From: Sphagnum compactum
Lineage: Eukaryota; Bryophyta; Sphagnopsida; Sphagnales
Direction of reading: 5' to 3'
Length of the DNA stretch: 64,000 nt
Assembly: GCA_965153455.1 (NCBI GenBank)
Contig: OZ234496.1
Coordinates: forward strand, 19,088,304 to 19,152,303
The translations under genes were made by a program, and so were the position numbers. This document shows positions 23,288 through 37,172 of this stretch, in pieces (positions within the stretch are counted from its first letter, which is position 1; each line of letters opens with the position of its first letter). Under the pieces are notes generated by a model that saw only the letters and a program-made list of their open reading frames with translations, was not told the DNA's origin and did not search any database.

Positions 23288-24450
23288 ATGGAAAAAAAAT
23301 TTAGCTTAAAATCAAGAAAATTTCAAAAAATATTACAAGGTGGGCATCATTGGCCAACACTTTCCAAAAAAACAATGGAATATGGTAAGACTTATGATGT
23401 GTGCAAACATTTTAAGAACAAATTTAAATGGTCATGTTCATTTATGCCCAATTCCACCATTGAAAACATTTGAAAAGTTGGGAATTAATTTGTTGAGGCT
23501 TCTTTTTATTAGTCTAAATGCTAATAACATCTTTGTAGCGACAACAAATTATTTCATTAAATGGCTTTGAAGTAAAGCTTTTGAAGATTGCAAAGGAAGA
23601 TGTGACAAGGTTTGTACAAAAAGAATTGTGATGCAATTCAAAATATTTTTAAATAATTCAAATTACAACCCACAATTTACAAACAATGTTGTTGAAGAAC
23701 TCATGAACGAATTAACCATCAAACATTGCACAACTACAACATACAATCCTAACATGAATAGTTTGGTTGAGTTCAAAAACAGAGTGTTATGCAACATCTT
23801 GCACAATGAAATGAAAAAATGTGAAAACTTGAACAATTGGGACAAAAAAACACATATTGTGAGGTGGGTGTATAATTTCACATTCAAATCTTCCATAGGA
23901 TTCACTTCCTTTTGACTTGCATAATGGGCGAACTCAACAAATTACCCATTCAATATGAAATACAATAATTTTGCACATGGTGAAATGACATTGGTTGGGA
24001 ATGGAAGAGTCTCAACACAAAAGGCTTTTAGAGTTGGTGAAATTAGAGGAAAATCAAATGCAAGCTTGACAAGTCATCAAGTTGGCCTAAACATGTGAAA
24101 AAAGTATTTTAACAAGAAACTAAGACCATGAAAGGTCGGAAAGGAGACTTGGTCAAGCTTTATGATAGTCATCATAATTGTAGGATTTTTAACAGTTATT
24201 TTTTAAATGGTTTGGTCTATGCATAATCACAAAAGTCTTTTCCAATAGCAATAGAAAAATTTGTTCATTTCAATAGAGAAAAGTATGAAAAGATCAACTA
24301 TAACAAACTCAAGAATTTTCACAATAGTTAGTTATTGTTTCAAAAATATGATAACAAAGTAAATGTGGGATTGGGACAAAAGCATACTTAGGTGGGACCA
24401 TTAGGAATGTGAAAACTTCAATGTGTTGGACTCTTAAAACTTTATAAAAA
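23288..24450 (+). mobile_element. Degraded Ty3/gypsy integrase fragment
   Basis: Broken frames read as gypsy pol on the plus strand. They include a zinc-binding-region remnant (GGHHWPTLSK, then YDVCKHFKNK), the start of the integrase core (ATTNYFIKWL) and the late core with its usual WDKKTH, KSSIGFTSF order. A region like the integrase C-terminal tail follows after 23900. Stops and frameshifts separate the pieces. I find no LTRs or reverse transcriptase around it, so it is a truncated relic. Confidence 0.75.
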
Positions 24451-27400
24451 CAATGAAAGGCACACTTAGGAAAAGATTTTTGTTTCAAAACTTTATGAGT
24501 ACATTTCTCAAATCTTGCAATATTTGAAATTTTAATGAGATCAACAAATTTTGAATTTTGATGACAATGAATGCAAAAATTGTTCCATGAATGTCATCTA
24601 AGGGGTTCCTTTGGTGAGGAAAATAAAAAGCCCAAGTTTAGGTGTTGTTTTAGGTTTTTTTTGTCCACTAATTTCTGATAGTACTTCATGTGTCATTTTA
24701 TTTTTGTCAATAAGTTGGAAATTATTATTAATTGCCAATTTTCAAAGGTCAAGAACATGGAGTCCTGAATGGCCATTGATGTTAGGAACCCAAAGTAAAT
24801 AATAGTTATTCACATTTCTTATTGTCTCCATGATGAATTGTGGTCATTCCTATCGCATGTACTCAATAAATAAAAGAATATATTTATATATGATGTGTAT
24901 GTGTAAGGACATTTCAAAATAAAAGGTTGTGAATGGGGTTAGAAATCAATTTTCTTTTAATGCGAATACATTGTTTAAATGTTTAAATATTTATGTGCAT
25001 AGGTGGGGAAGACATAGCTCACATGATGGTGCAAACCAATAAATAAATAAATAGATTAAAAAATGTCTATTTGGGTTGAACTTTGTTTTAATTTTGGCAA
25101 GGTGGTCCCTAGTAATACCACCCAAGGATGTTTTCACCTATTGTTAGAATGATGAATCAATATGAAAAATAAATAATAGACTTTATGGGCATTACATTTA
25201 AGGATTCTTCAACTATGGACTCAAATACATGGGTTAGTTAACTATTTCAAGTTAGACATAAATAAAAGTTAATTAAGTTGACCTCACTTGTGACATTTAA
25301 CGCTGTAATTTGAAGAAGCATATGGCAAATAATATAAAGATTCATCCATGGAAAAAATTCATGTTTTAATAGACTAGTAGGTGACATAACATCATTATCC
25401 TAAAATTAATGAAGGATAATATCAATTAAATTTAGCTTGAAATGAAAATGATGGATGAATCATGATGAATCATCCACTTTTCCTTCAAGTATTTAAGGGG
25501 TAGTGGAAGGAGCTTTGGGCTCATTCTCCATTTTCATGTTTTTAATCTATCATTTAGTTGTGATAGGTTTTCTATGCATAATGAATTTATGATACTATAA
25601 TAAAGCCATGTGTTGTTTGATTGTGAAATAATTCACAAAAGAAAATTTACATGTGCATTTCATGATTGATCCCCGTAATGCAAGGTCTTTGAACATGTGC
25701 AACATGAATTCCCCATAAATCTATGTGACCTTAACCCAAAACATGTAAGTTTCACCCCTTGTATTGTATTCAATTCACCTTGTGTTAAAAATGATTTATT
25801 TTAAAAATAACCTTCATATATGTCTTACTACAATAGGTTGGGTCTAGGTTTTGATCAGGTTTGGTCGAAGCAAATGGCCAACAAGTTTACATGGATTGTA
25901 CCCAAATTGGAACTAAACATGGACCTTTAAATGCACCTTAAAATTGGATCCAACATGCTTTAAATGTTTTTTTTAAAGTTCAAGTCATATGTTTAAATAG
26001 GGGTTTGGGTCTTAGGTTTAGGGTTTACCATTGATTTAATAGGTTTTAAGCAATGAATCTTCATTATCCTTAGCATCACAATGAAGGCTCAAGCCTTTTT
26101 CTTCTTACATTACATTAATTGGGGGGGCGGGTTTGCACAAAGATGTCCTTCCTTCACAATCAAGGTCCATGGTTTTTATCTTTATTTGTAATCTATTTAT
26201 CTTTTTATCTTGATCTCAGATTTATGTGTGTGTGTGTCCATGGGCAAAACATGCATTTTAAGCACTTGCAACAAATGGTATAGTGGACAATCTCTCCTTT
26301 GGTCCCTCTAGTGCATAATGGTTTTGATTTGTCATGAGTGATTTGAATCTTAAAAACATATGCACTAAAACCTTGGAGAATGAATGATTTTCATTTTAAG
26401 CACCCAAATCAAAACTACTAGCTAAACAACCACAAATTCTAGATGTTTGTGTTTGTCTTTAACCTCTTTTATAATCCTTAATTTCATGGTCTACCATATG
26501 ATTTTTCGAAATCTATATTCACCTTAACAAAATGAAGCTCCCATTTTGTTCTTTACACAAACGATAAAAAAATTATATTATTTATCCAGTCACTTTCAAG
26601 AGTTCTCTATGAAGTTTTTGTCATAGATTTCAACATAGTTTCTTCTTGAAGGCTAGTTTTAATGTTTTTAAAACCCTTTGAAACCTAAGACCAACCTTGA
26701 ACCCTGCCTCAAAATTGTCCCAAATAAGGGTCTAAAGTTTGTACCACCTTCAATTCAAAACCAATAAGTCTCATAAAGCCTAAAACCCTTAACTTAGGGA
26801 CTAACATTTTAAAAATTAGACCCAAGGTCTTAGAATTGACAAGTTTAATTTTCGAGAACATTTCCCATAGCTAGTTCATAAGAAGGTTCAAAAATTTATA
26901 TTTGAGCTCGATGACTCTTTTAAAAACCAAGCATTAACCAACTTTTGTCCAAACCCATCCTTAGCTACATTAGTTTTTAAAAATGAACCAAAATAGTTAG
27001 CAATGTTATGTTAACACTAAGAAAAATGCATTTTTTGCATTGCAACATGAAGAACATTTTCGACAAAGGAACTTTTAACATTTTTTCATAAATGATAACT
27101 AATAAACATGCTGTGCACAAACACTAATCTTTTTGAGGAAAAAGTATAATGGAACATTATTTTTTTTGTTTGTTTATGCAAGGGTTCACATTTTCCAATT
27201 GTAAAAAATATTTTAATATTTTGATCTTGATGTTTTGCTTAAAATATAACTCACACTAAAATTAAAATGAGGGTTCCATGATTTGCAACCAAATCCATTA
27301 AAAAAAATGTATTACAAATCATAAATTTTGGGGGTAATGTTTGTGCGTGCATGGATGTTGTTATGAATAGTGTTTCGTTTTTTCACTTTTTTTATTTTTT

Positions 27401-29557
27401 AAAAGTGGCAAATTTACGCTGAAAAACATATGTTACATTAAAAATCAATGTATTCCAAATTTTTCTCAAAAAAATTCAAAAAATACCAAAAATGTGTTAC
27501 CAAAACAAATCATTAGTGACCATTGTTGGTCTAGTATTGATTGTCAAACATATCAATTGAATTTGGGTAGTGGATACATTGTAAAACCTGCATATCATGA
27601 ATCAAAAATTCATATTTAAAAAAACTTTAATTCCATATTAAACTTGTCCATATATCAATGTTCATTTTTTTTCTAACATGGTATTTAGATGAATTCACAT
27701 CTTGATATGAACAATTCAAGGAGGTATCAAATATTGGATATCAATAAATAAGTAAGATCATTTTAAAACTTTACCTATTTTGACAAAACAATTGTTTGTG
27801 CTTGAATTGCACATTTGGCTAATTATGTGGATAAAAATGGGTGGGTATTCATGAATACTTGGGGCCTAATTGTCCAAATAGAAGGTGGAAACAAAAAATG
27901 AAATTTGATACTAGATGTAATATCTCATTATCTTTAGTTGATAATATTTATGCCATGCATTAGAAATTTAAACTTTGCAAATTTGAAAGGTGTGAAGGCC
28001 TAAGCTTTCCCTTCATTCACCTTAGGACAAAAACATCGAACCCATATGAGGAGGAGAATGAATGAGCCATTCAAAGGCAAAGGCCAAGGATTGGTGGGAG
28101 TCCAAGCGGCCTTGAAATTGCCAAAAAATGAAAATGAAATGACACAAACTTGGGTGAAATAAATACCACATCTTTGAAATTAATTTCATTTTATTAAATA
28201 ACCAAAAAATAATATAATTAATAATTTGCACTTTATATGTGGCTTAAATGTTTTTATAGATGATGGCCACTTTTTTTACATTGTCTTGTGGATGATCAAC
28301 TAACAAACTATTGTGTTGTTCTACATACATATACATCTTTGCATGACCCCCAATGTAGTAATGGAAATGTGGCAACACAAGTTTTTTTCATTTGGGTCCA
28401 TTTGTAATATAATTATGATATTCTTAAAATTGCACCAACACCTATTTCACACATGTTCAACAAGTTTGTGGTAAAATTTTCATGCATTGAACCATATCGG
28501 TAGAAATGATTATTTGCAACTGATTTGATACCCAACCTTTCATGAAATGGAAAAGAAATTATCAAAGATTTTTTAATTCATAAACCAAAAGTAAAAAAAT
28601 ACTATTATATATATGGATGTAGTCGTGCTAATAGGAGCCACTGCCACCCACCTAGGTGATTACTTTAAAGAATATTCTTGAAATATATTAGAAAAAAATC
28701 TTTTTAAAATCTTTTAAAATGTATTAAAAATAATTTGTACTATTTTGTTAAGATTTTTGTTAAACATTTGCCATAAATATGTCATTTTCAAAGTTTTCCA
28801 AATCCATTTACAAGTCTTTTTATTACTTTAAAAAAATGGTTAACGTGGATATTACATTACTTTTGAACGTCCAAATGTCAATGAAATAATTTCATATTTT
28901 GAAAATTTGTAAAGTAAGATATTAGATTTGATAATGTGTAAAAGTTTTAACTTATTTTCAAGTTAAATTTTTTTAATAAAAATTTGGTGGAAAAAACACA
29001 AAATTAAGAAATGGTTATGATTGTTTTTTATTCTTATTAGCATGACTGCACCCATATATATATTGGAGATGCTCTTGTGAAGCTTGTTAAAAGAAAAAAA
29101 ATATATTGGCAACAATAAATATAGTAGAGCAGAGAAAAAAAATTAGACCATGTTTTAACATATTTTCCACATTTTCATTATAACAAGCTACTTCTAAATA
29201 TGTGTTGCAAAATTAGATGCTCCAAATGAAAACAAAATTGGTTGTTGAAAAAGAATTTTAATCACATGTTGTAAACAAAAATAACGACATGGGAATATTT
29301 GATAAAGCTTTGTAATCAAAAGCAAAACAAACAATTTCTTCACAACAAAAGTGTGGATGAACTTGCAATAAAACATTTGACAATGAATACCTTTTATGAA
29401 AAGAAAGGAAACAATCTTTCATTTTTAGGACCTCATTGGAATCAACATCCCATTTGTTGGCATTTCACTTCATGGGCAACATTGCTAAACTAGATGTTGT
29501 GTTTTTGCAAACTCCATAAATTACCTCCTCAACAAGAAAAGGGGGGTGGGGGTGCAT

Positions 29558-29597
<40 letters not shown>

Positions 29598-30360
29598 AAA
29601 AAAAAGTGACCAAATAATAAAAAAACCCCTTACTTTACCTTTGGTACCATTGGAAAGCCCTTGAGGAGACAATGCATGTTTGTCATCAAATTGCAATTTT
29701 GGGATCAGGAACAAACATCAAAATGATTTTGTCACAAAAATTTAATTTATTTTACTGTAGTGGAATTTAACAATTTGCCATTCGAACTCAAAAATTAAGC
29801 CGACTTTGATTAAAATAGTATTGGGATGGGTGAATTTATAAGAAATTTAATATATTTGGGCCAAAAATGGAAAGACCCATTAATGTTGTTTGTATTGCAT
29901 CAAGTCATGTTAAGGCACAACAAATTAATTGAATCGTGTTAAGAACTGATACAAGTACATAATTGATACCTAGTGGTCTCCACTCATTTTAGCTTTAATT
30001 CATGTATGGTTTATATCATACTTGTCATACCAGGCCTTAGTCTATGCGCCATACCAACATCACCCCAATGTTGCACCAAAATATAAATTCTAACAATATT
30101 AGCCAACACTAGACTTGACCCTTGTTAATGCATTTATTATATTTTGGTGTTGATGAATGGTAATGAACAACAATAAACAATCCTATCCTAGGATAATTAC
30201 ATGTTACATGAAAGTAATTTTCCAAGTTCCCAACTGAAATAATTAATTAATTTTGTGAAATATATATTTTAGTAGATTCACTCTTAATGTGTTTCAATTA
30301 ATGTTCCCAAGGATTCAACAATGTTCTCAAAATAGCCTTGGCCCATTGGTATCATATATA
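24450..30360. other. AT-rich spacer without a supported gene
   Basis: Only short ORFs and poly-A/T runs. A (TA)n(GT)n microsatellite lies at about 29556-29594. I recognise no gene or intact mobile element. Confidence 0.55.
29556..29594. repeat. (AT)n(GT)n microsatellite
   Basis: A short AT run passes directly into about 14 GT units. Confidence 0.9.
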
Positions 30361-30960
30361 TTAATTCAGTAAGTCCGTCTATCTGTGACGAGGGTTTTGG
30401 GGGGTGGGGGAGGGAGAGGCCGGTGAAGTAGCGGGCGACCACCACGGTTTCCGCACCGGCCAGGTGTACAAACGAGGACCTGATCTCCACAAAGCATCGC
30501 AGCCGTCCGAAAGGAAGGAATGACGGTCGGATCGCATCCTTCTCCCACCGCACCAGAGGCGGATATAAAAACCTTCCCCTCCCCCCCCCCCACTACCGAA
30601 AGAACCGGCGGTTATATAGAAGAACGTGTTTTCGAAAATTTCCAAAACTTTCGGGAACCAAGGTTCAAAAATGTCAGAACCGGGGTTTTGGGTTTTCTCA
30701 CCCCCGTCGGGTAAGGGAGTATATACCCGGACTGATAACCTGAGGGTACACACGGCTGGTTCTGATACCCGCACAACGTCGGTCGGGACCACTGCGCTAA
30801 GTCACAATATTGTTTTTATCTGTGGGGATATAAATGCCTTAGGGTGGGACCCACGAGTGTTATTTATTATGGCGACCAAACAAAGCGTTCGGGGTGGCTG
30901 GAGTGGCGTAGCCATGGGTGTCCGAAGGTCACGGGTACCACTAGTCTATATAAATAAACT
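30360..30960. other. Isolated GC-rich, CpG-rich island with repeated TATA-like motifs
   Basis: About 600 bp of GC-rich sequence with many CpG dinucleotides sits inside AT-rich DNA. TATA-like motifs in GC-rich surroundings occur at about 30561, 30613, 30719, 30829 and 30947, and a C-run lies at about 30580-30590. Six-frame ORFs here overlap on both strands and match nothing I know. It could be an LTR, a promoter-like fragment of a mobile element, or transferred DNA. No boundary repeats were found. Confidence 0.5.
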
Positions 30961-32150
30961 TCAAACCTTGTCCATGAGTTTAAAATATACAAAGAATCTC
31001 AAAGTTGTTCACCTAGATTACAAAAAATCTCAATCTTTCTAATGACCCTGTAAAACAAATTGAAGTTGCCAAAATTGTTTCCAACTCATTTGTCCCCATA
31101 ATTCACAAGTTTTTCAATATGAACCTTATTTAGTTATTTCCTTAAATATTACCAAAATTTCCTTCATTACATGTTATTATGTGTGTTTCCAATAGAAATT
31201 ATTTTATGAACAAAAACCATTTAATTGAAAGATGAAGAACATTAATCATGAATGTGCATGTTCAACACTTAACCATCATTTTTCAACATTTCTAAATGTT
31301 TCAATTAATAATTCCAATTCAAAATAAACAAAAAAAAACTCAATAAATTATCAATATTGGACTAAAAAATGTGGACTAGGCATGGAATTGTTGCCTAGGG
31401 TGTATTTTTTTCTTATGGGGTTTGTTATAGGTTCAAGACTTTCTTAATATATTTGTTAATTATTGAGGAAATTATAGTTAAACCAAGATCGATATATGAC
31501 CTAAACATCTTAAGTAAGGAAAAGTGGTGGAGAAGATGACCACTCATTGAAACTTTGAATGTTTTTCAATGCTACAAAACTCACCTTTATGCATTTTTTT
31601 CAATTTCTACACACATTATATTAAATGTTTCATTATAGTCTCACATTACAAATTTTCAGGCATTATGTTATGTGATATCTGGATCACTAACTGGCCCACC
31701 AACTTTTATGTTTTCGAGTGTGAATTGGGTGCATTTTTTATTTTTCAAAAAGTTGATAATTGAATGGGATCAAAAGCCTTATTAATGAGGTCTAATTCTT
31801 AGAGTAGGTTGAAGCTCCAAGATATTTCTTACTACGATTTCAACATAACCTTTAAAGCCTTGCAATCTTTTCCTACTATGAATAGTAGTGTTTGGCCATG
31901 GGTTGGTATGCCTTGATGCCATCATTACACATTTTGACCTTATTTTGAGTAGAACCTTTGAATATATATGAATAAATCACACTTGGACAACCTTGGAAAA
32001 AGCCCTTTCTAAAAACTAAAACCAACAATTCCAAAAAGAAGTGGGAACTACTCAACACTAATATTAACATATACATAATTTTGTGTTGTTCATCCCTATT
32101 GTTAATATTTTGTCATTCATGCATGAACAAGAAATTAAGCCATGTCCAAA
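30960..32150. other. AT-rich spacer, nothing recognised
   Basis: Short ORFs only, with no domain, repeat or RNA gene that I can support. Confidence 0.5.
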
Positions 32151-32156
32151 AAATTC

Positions 32157-34798
32157 CTATTCTCTAATATCAATGTTAATTTTAGATAACCTTGGTGAGT
32201 TGCCATCTCGAGAACAAGTGTAACAATTCAAACTTGGTTTTGGTGTTTTTTGTGTAATTGAAAGTAATTGCTCTTCACAAAGCTTTGCATATGCTATAGC
32301 CTTTGCATTTGCTTCATCTTTCCTTGCTTTCTCCTCCGCCAAAATAATTTCTTCAATGTTGGGGAGATCATCAATCCAAAAGTCCAAAGTTGTGTCTTCC
32401 CATTGAGGTTTGATTTCCCTAATATTCTTCAATTCTTCTTGTCTAACTCTGTAACCCAAGTAATTTATTATTATTATTATCAAATTCAATTCAATTTGAT
32501 TGAAAAACTTTGTGCACATATATATAATTGGTCCATGATTTCAAATCCATTTTTGCCAAAAAAATAATATTGTAGGTGGCATTTGCATAGAACTTGATTT
32601 GATATAAATGATCCTAGATTTTAGCGCCAACTTTGGGAAAGTTCTTGTATTTTCAAATAGTGATATTGTAAACACTATTGTCTATTAAATGCTTCAATAG
32701 TTTTTATGCATGAGCATGTTTTGAAGCCTTTTAAAGCCACTTGGCCTATAACAAAGTTTTGCCAAAACCCATTTGCAAGTCTTTTAATTGAAATATTTCC
32801 TTAAGGAAAATTTGACATGGTCAATCACATATGATGGAGGTTAATATGAATAACATACTTCAACTTGCATGGTATTATTTCCTTTGGTGGAGAGGGTGGT
32901 TGTTTGGGAAGCCTATGCAATGCTCTTAGGTGATCAATTTCACCTTTGAACCTTTTGTAATGCTTTTGAGTATTCAATTTGTCAGCTTTTAACCTACATG
33001 CATGTATTTAATGAAACAATAACATAGTCACACATCAATTACTTGTGGATTTAATCATGGATTTTAACTATAAAATACAAAAATATTAAAAAGAATGGTA
33101 TAAATTTGGAATATTAAAAAAATTAGTCATAGTTCAAAAAAATTGGCCATGATGCAAAAGCTCTGTCATGTGCAATGTTTGTTTGGGGGGGTGAAAATTC
33201 ATAAACCATCAAGACATAATAAAATGATAATTTTATGCCTTGTTACTTTGGTTTAAATGAAATTTTTAATAATTACTTATAGATAAATATAATATTAGCA
33301 TGAATGAAAATATTTACATTTCTATGACTTGCAATTCTTCTATTTCGGGGTCATCAGGGACACTTTTAATGTTCCAAGGTATATTAGGTGGCACCCAATA
33401 TTCAGGTCGAACCCAAATTGTGCTAGCTCGACGTGTCTACATAAATAATATTAAAGCATCACATGAACCAAATTTAGATGTAGTGACATTGTGCAAAATT
33501 ACGAATTTTTTTCATCAAAACACATGATGAAAATATGATTCATAAACAAAACATATACTACATCAATTCAATTTTTTGTATTATGTAATGTGAGTTTTTT
33601 TTGTTTTCACATCGCTAATTGAATTATAAGCATATTTATCATGAGTTGATTATAGAAAAGACATTAGAACATATATAATAGTGTGCTAGTTTAATAGGCA
33701 AGTATTAATATGACAAGCTTTTCTTTTGAGAAGCAACAAAGGTTTTGATGAGGTTTTTCATAATATGTAATCATTACCCGAGGGATCGGTGGGTGATAAG
33801 AAACTGGATGGATGAGCTTGGGAAGCTTGGGAAGCCAATAACATTGTAACCTCCTAAGCTCGGGCTTCATATGTAAATGAACAAGTGTGCATGTGTTGTA
33901 TAATAGGAAATGACCATCCTCTCTATTGTAAAATGGTCGAGGTGGAATCAATCTCACACCACCATGATCCCATCTTCTTGGTGGTTTAAACCCAAACACA
34001 TTTGGATCTTTGATGTTGGACCATATCCAATCATGTGCTTCCTTAGCCTACAAAATTATTTACAAGTCTTGACAAGATATGAGGGTAAAATATGTTAGAT
34101 TGTTGCAAATGGGGTGCAAGTCTTAAGTAATTGGACAATTTCAATTATTGTGTAACGATAAGCTAAAAAAACTTCAATTCCTTACAATGGTGAATTTAAA
34201 AACATTTTGATACAATTGACCACAACATCTGTACATGAAGGTAAATGCAAAGTATTGGTATAATTGATGATCCAATAATTAATGTATTCACAAAAAAATT
34301 AAATATCATATTTCAATAGGTTAATTAAATTCATGTGAAATGCACTATAATGATTACTATTGCACATCCAACTTTGTGGAAATTTTAAGATTTAGAAATG
34401 AATCAAGGTACTTGAGGATTCCTCTCAAATTGGCCATCACTCATGACACGATCATCCCAAGTGTAATCCATTTGCCCCACCCTTCCAACACCTGCATTCC
34501 TTGGTGCAATACATTTTCGAAATAATCGTTGCGGTGCTCCATCATTCCACATAGGAGGTTGTGAATGATCTAGATAACCCGGATATTCCCCAAGTCTATG
34601 TGAATATTTCCCATAAATTGGAGGATTTGGAAGTAGTTCTAACATGCTTTGCGGATTTTGCACTTTTGAACTAATGAGCACATTTGTTGAAAGATGTTGT
34701 TTTGGACTTGAGGTTTTGCTTCTTATAACTTGTGATGTGCAAGCACTTGTTGAACAATTTGATTGTTGATTAGAAACTTGTGGACTAGCCATTTTCAT
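32157..34798 (-). CDS. Unrecognised protein, 400 aa, five exons
   Basis: I do not recognise this protein. Five minus-strand exons (34412-34798, 33778-34047, 33318-33436, 32859-32993, 32157-32448) join in frame through GT donors (GTACCT, GTAATG, GTAAAT, GTATGT) and AG acceptors, with phases that all agree. This is strong internal evidence for a gene or a recent relic. The N-terminal ~60 residues are Ser/Gln/Thr-rich. Exons 1-3 are rich in Trp, Tyr, Pro and Arg (for example PRRWDHGGVRLIPPRP and TIWVRPEYWVPPNIPW), like a compact folded domain. Exons 4-5 are charged and likely helical, with acidic and Lys/Ala-rich stretches (EEKARKDEANAKAIAYAK) suggesting a coiled coil, then a CYTC pair. No transposon enzyme motif is visible. 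Codon use is AT-rich like the surroundings. Start at 34798; MASPQ two codons later is equally possible. Confidence 0.6.
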
Positions 34799-34799
34799 T

Positions 34800-35900
34800 A
34801 ATTAAATTTCAATGTCTTTCACTTAAGCATCCTTATGCCACACCCTTTTCATGCAAAAACAATGCTAACAAAGTCATACCAAATTGTTAAATGCTTCTTC
34901 TACTTCACACAAACACTTGATTTAGAAAGAATAATAATAATTGAAACGTTTATTCTACTTCACACATACATTTTGACTAAGAGAAAATGATAACAATTGA
35001 AACGCTTCTTCTACTTCACACATACATCTTGACTTAAAGAGAGTAATAACAATTGAAGCCCATGAACACAAACAACATTGAAATCATACATTTGGCAATG
35101 CTTGATCCAAGTGAAACAAAAGCAAGTGAATATCATTCCCATGCAAAGAAGCACAAAAAACATGCCCACATTGAATCTAAGAAATTCAAACTTTCAAGAT
35201 AATTCGAATTTTTTTTGTCTTGCCTTCTACATTTTAAGCTAGAAAATTTTCTAACATGCAAAAATGTTAAAAATTTGCCACCAACAATAGCAACATAAAT
35301 TCATCAATTGCTCTTTTCCACTTGCCAAGACAATCTACCCTCATCATGTGTGAGGATATGGTGTACCCAAAAAAAAAATTCACCAAATCATTATCTAGCA
35401 CTCTTACAAGTAAAAGAAAATTTCACTAAAATTCATGGGTATCTAGTACTCATTGAAACCCAATAAAAAAATATTCTCAAAATAATGGGTATAAAAGACT
35501 CTTGCAAACAATGTATTTTTCACCCAAAAAAAATTTAAAAATCACAATGTGATACCAATGTGATAATAATACTCTTCATCTTGAAAAAACAAAAGTTCTC
35601 CAAATTGAGAGAGAAGAAAAAGGAAGAAGAGTTGGTGAAAACAAGACATTAAAAAAATTAAAAATCATTTAACTTAATAATAAAAACACACACAAAACCT
35701 CCCAAATTTTTTTTAAAACCAAAAAAAAAAAAAAAACAGATCTAAAACGACAATATACAATAATAATGATAATTGTTACACATTTACAACTCATTTGCAT
35801 AGCAAAAAAATTTAATAGATTTTTTTAATTGAATTAATCTATTTGAAAAATAATAATAGTAATAATAATAATAATAATATCCTAGTGAGCTTGTTTGAAT
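34800..35900. other. AT-rich region upstream of the unknown gene
   Basis: It holds a degenerate ~60-70 bp repeat at about 34890-35050 (words like TTCTACTTCACACA), poly-A runs near 35720 and a TAA-type microsatellite at 35851-35880. No gene seen. Confidence 0.5.
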
Positions 35901-36299
35901 GGTCGGTTCAGTCCCCAAAACGTAACGTTTCACTCGAAAGTTTGTGTCTTTAAACGCTCGCTCGCTCGAGAGAGAAAGGAGCTCCTTTCGTAACTGCCAT
36001 GGAGTTCTAGGGTTACAGTAGCAAGCAAGGATCCATTTCCCAACGAGAAGCTCAAAGGATTCAAAACAAAGACCCCCGGCGATGGCCCCTAATTTCGATG
36101 CCTTGCGGGCTTTTGAGGAATAAATTTTGCTGCAGTGGCTGCATAACAAGAAAGAAAGAAAGAAAGAAGGAAAGGACTTCCTTCTGTAGAACAGCAATGA
36201 AGAAAGGACTTGATGTTTTTGAGGAGTGATCGAGGATCTGAAACTGTTGCGGTCGTTTTAGTTGTTGTTGTTGTTGTTTGTTGTTGTTGCAGCAACGAC

Positions 36300-36930
36300 T
36301 CCAAGTTGTAGTACTTGCGGATTTAAGGAAGTATTTTGAAGTAGTATTCTCCACCTGTTGTATCAGATCCTGTTGCAAATTATCGCATAGGATTTCAAGA
36401 AGTATCTCGCAGCTTCAAAGTATTTTGCATCTGCAAACTGTAACTTGCATCAGATCCTGCAAGCTGTCTATAGTAGAGGATTTAAGGAAGTATTTTGCAT
36501 CTGCAACTAGTACTGCATCTGAACAACTGGATTTCAGGAAGTATCTCGCATCTCCAAAGTATTTTGCATCTGCAATTGTTGCATCAGATCCTGCAAAGCT
36601 GTATATAGCAGAGGATTTAAGGAAGTATTTTGCATCTCCAACTACTACGTCTGAACAACTTGATTTGAGGAAGTATCTCTCATCTTCAAAGGATTTTGCA
36701 TCTGCAAACTGTTGCATCAGATCCTGCAAGCTGTCTGTAGTAGAGGATTTAAGGAAGTATTTTGCATCTGCATCTAGTACTACATCTGAATAACTGGATT
36801 TCAGGAAGTATCTCGCATCTCCAAAGTGTTTTGCATCTGCAATTGTTGCATCAGATCCTGCAAGCTGTCTATAGCAGCGGATTTAAGGAAGTATTTTGCA
36901 TCTCCTGCAACTGTGTTTTGCATCAGATGA
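36300..36930. repeat. ~133-bp tandem array
   Basis: The anchor GGATTTAAGGAAGTATTTTG recurs near 36320 and then near 36478, 36613, 36745 and 36878, giving spacings of about 135, 132 and 133 bp for the last four. A second motif, AGGAAGTATCTCGCATCT, recurs between them, so each unit is itself a diverged two-part repeat. A plus-strand frame stays open for 171 codons across most of the array. It lies about 0.9-1.5 kb upstream of the 437-aa gene start and may be in its 5' transcribed region. Confidence 0.8.
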
Positions 36931-37145
36931 TCCTGCAAGTTGTAGCTGCCAGAGGCTGAAAATTTTATGAAAGCATAATTTTGCATCTCCTGTAACTGTT
37001 GATCATACCAAAAGACCATTACCAAAAAGGCTTGGAAATATGGAATCAAATCATGCTGCAAAAAGTGGAAAATTTGTGTCAGTAGCCATGGCTGCAATCA
37101 CGCTTTAAATTCCGCTGCTGCTTGCGCTGTTTTCGAGAGTTTTGT

Positions 37146-37172
37146 GTCGTCGTCGTCGTCGTCGTCGTCGTC
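37146..37172. repeat. (GTC)n microsatellite
   Basis: Nine GTC units upstream of the gene starting at 37812. Confidence 0.85.

Noticed and set aside
30670-30700. Telomere-like GGGGTTTTGGGTTTT
   Set aside because: Only one and a half units, not the plant telomere repeat, and interior to the GC-rich island.
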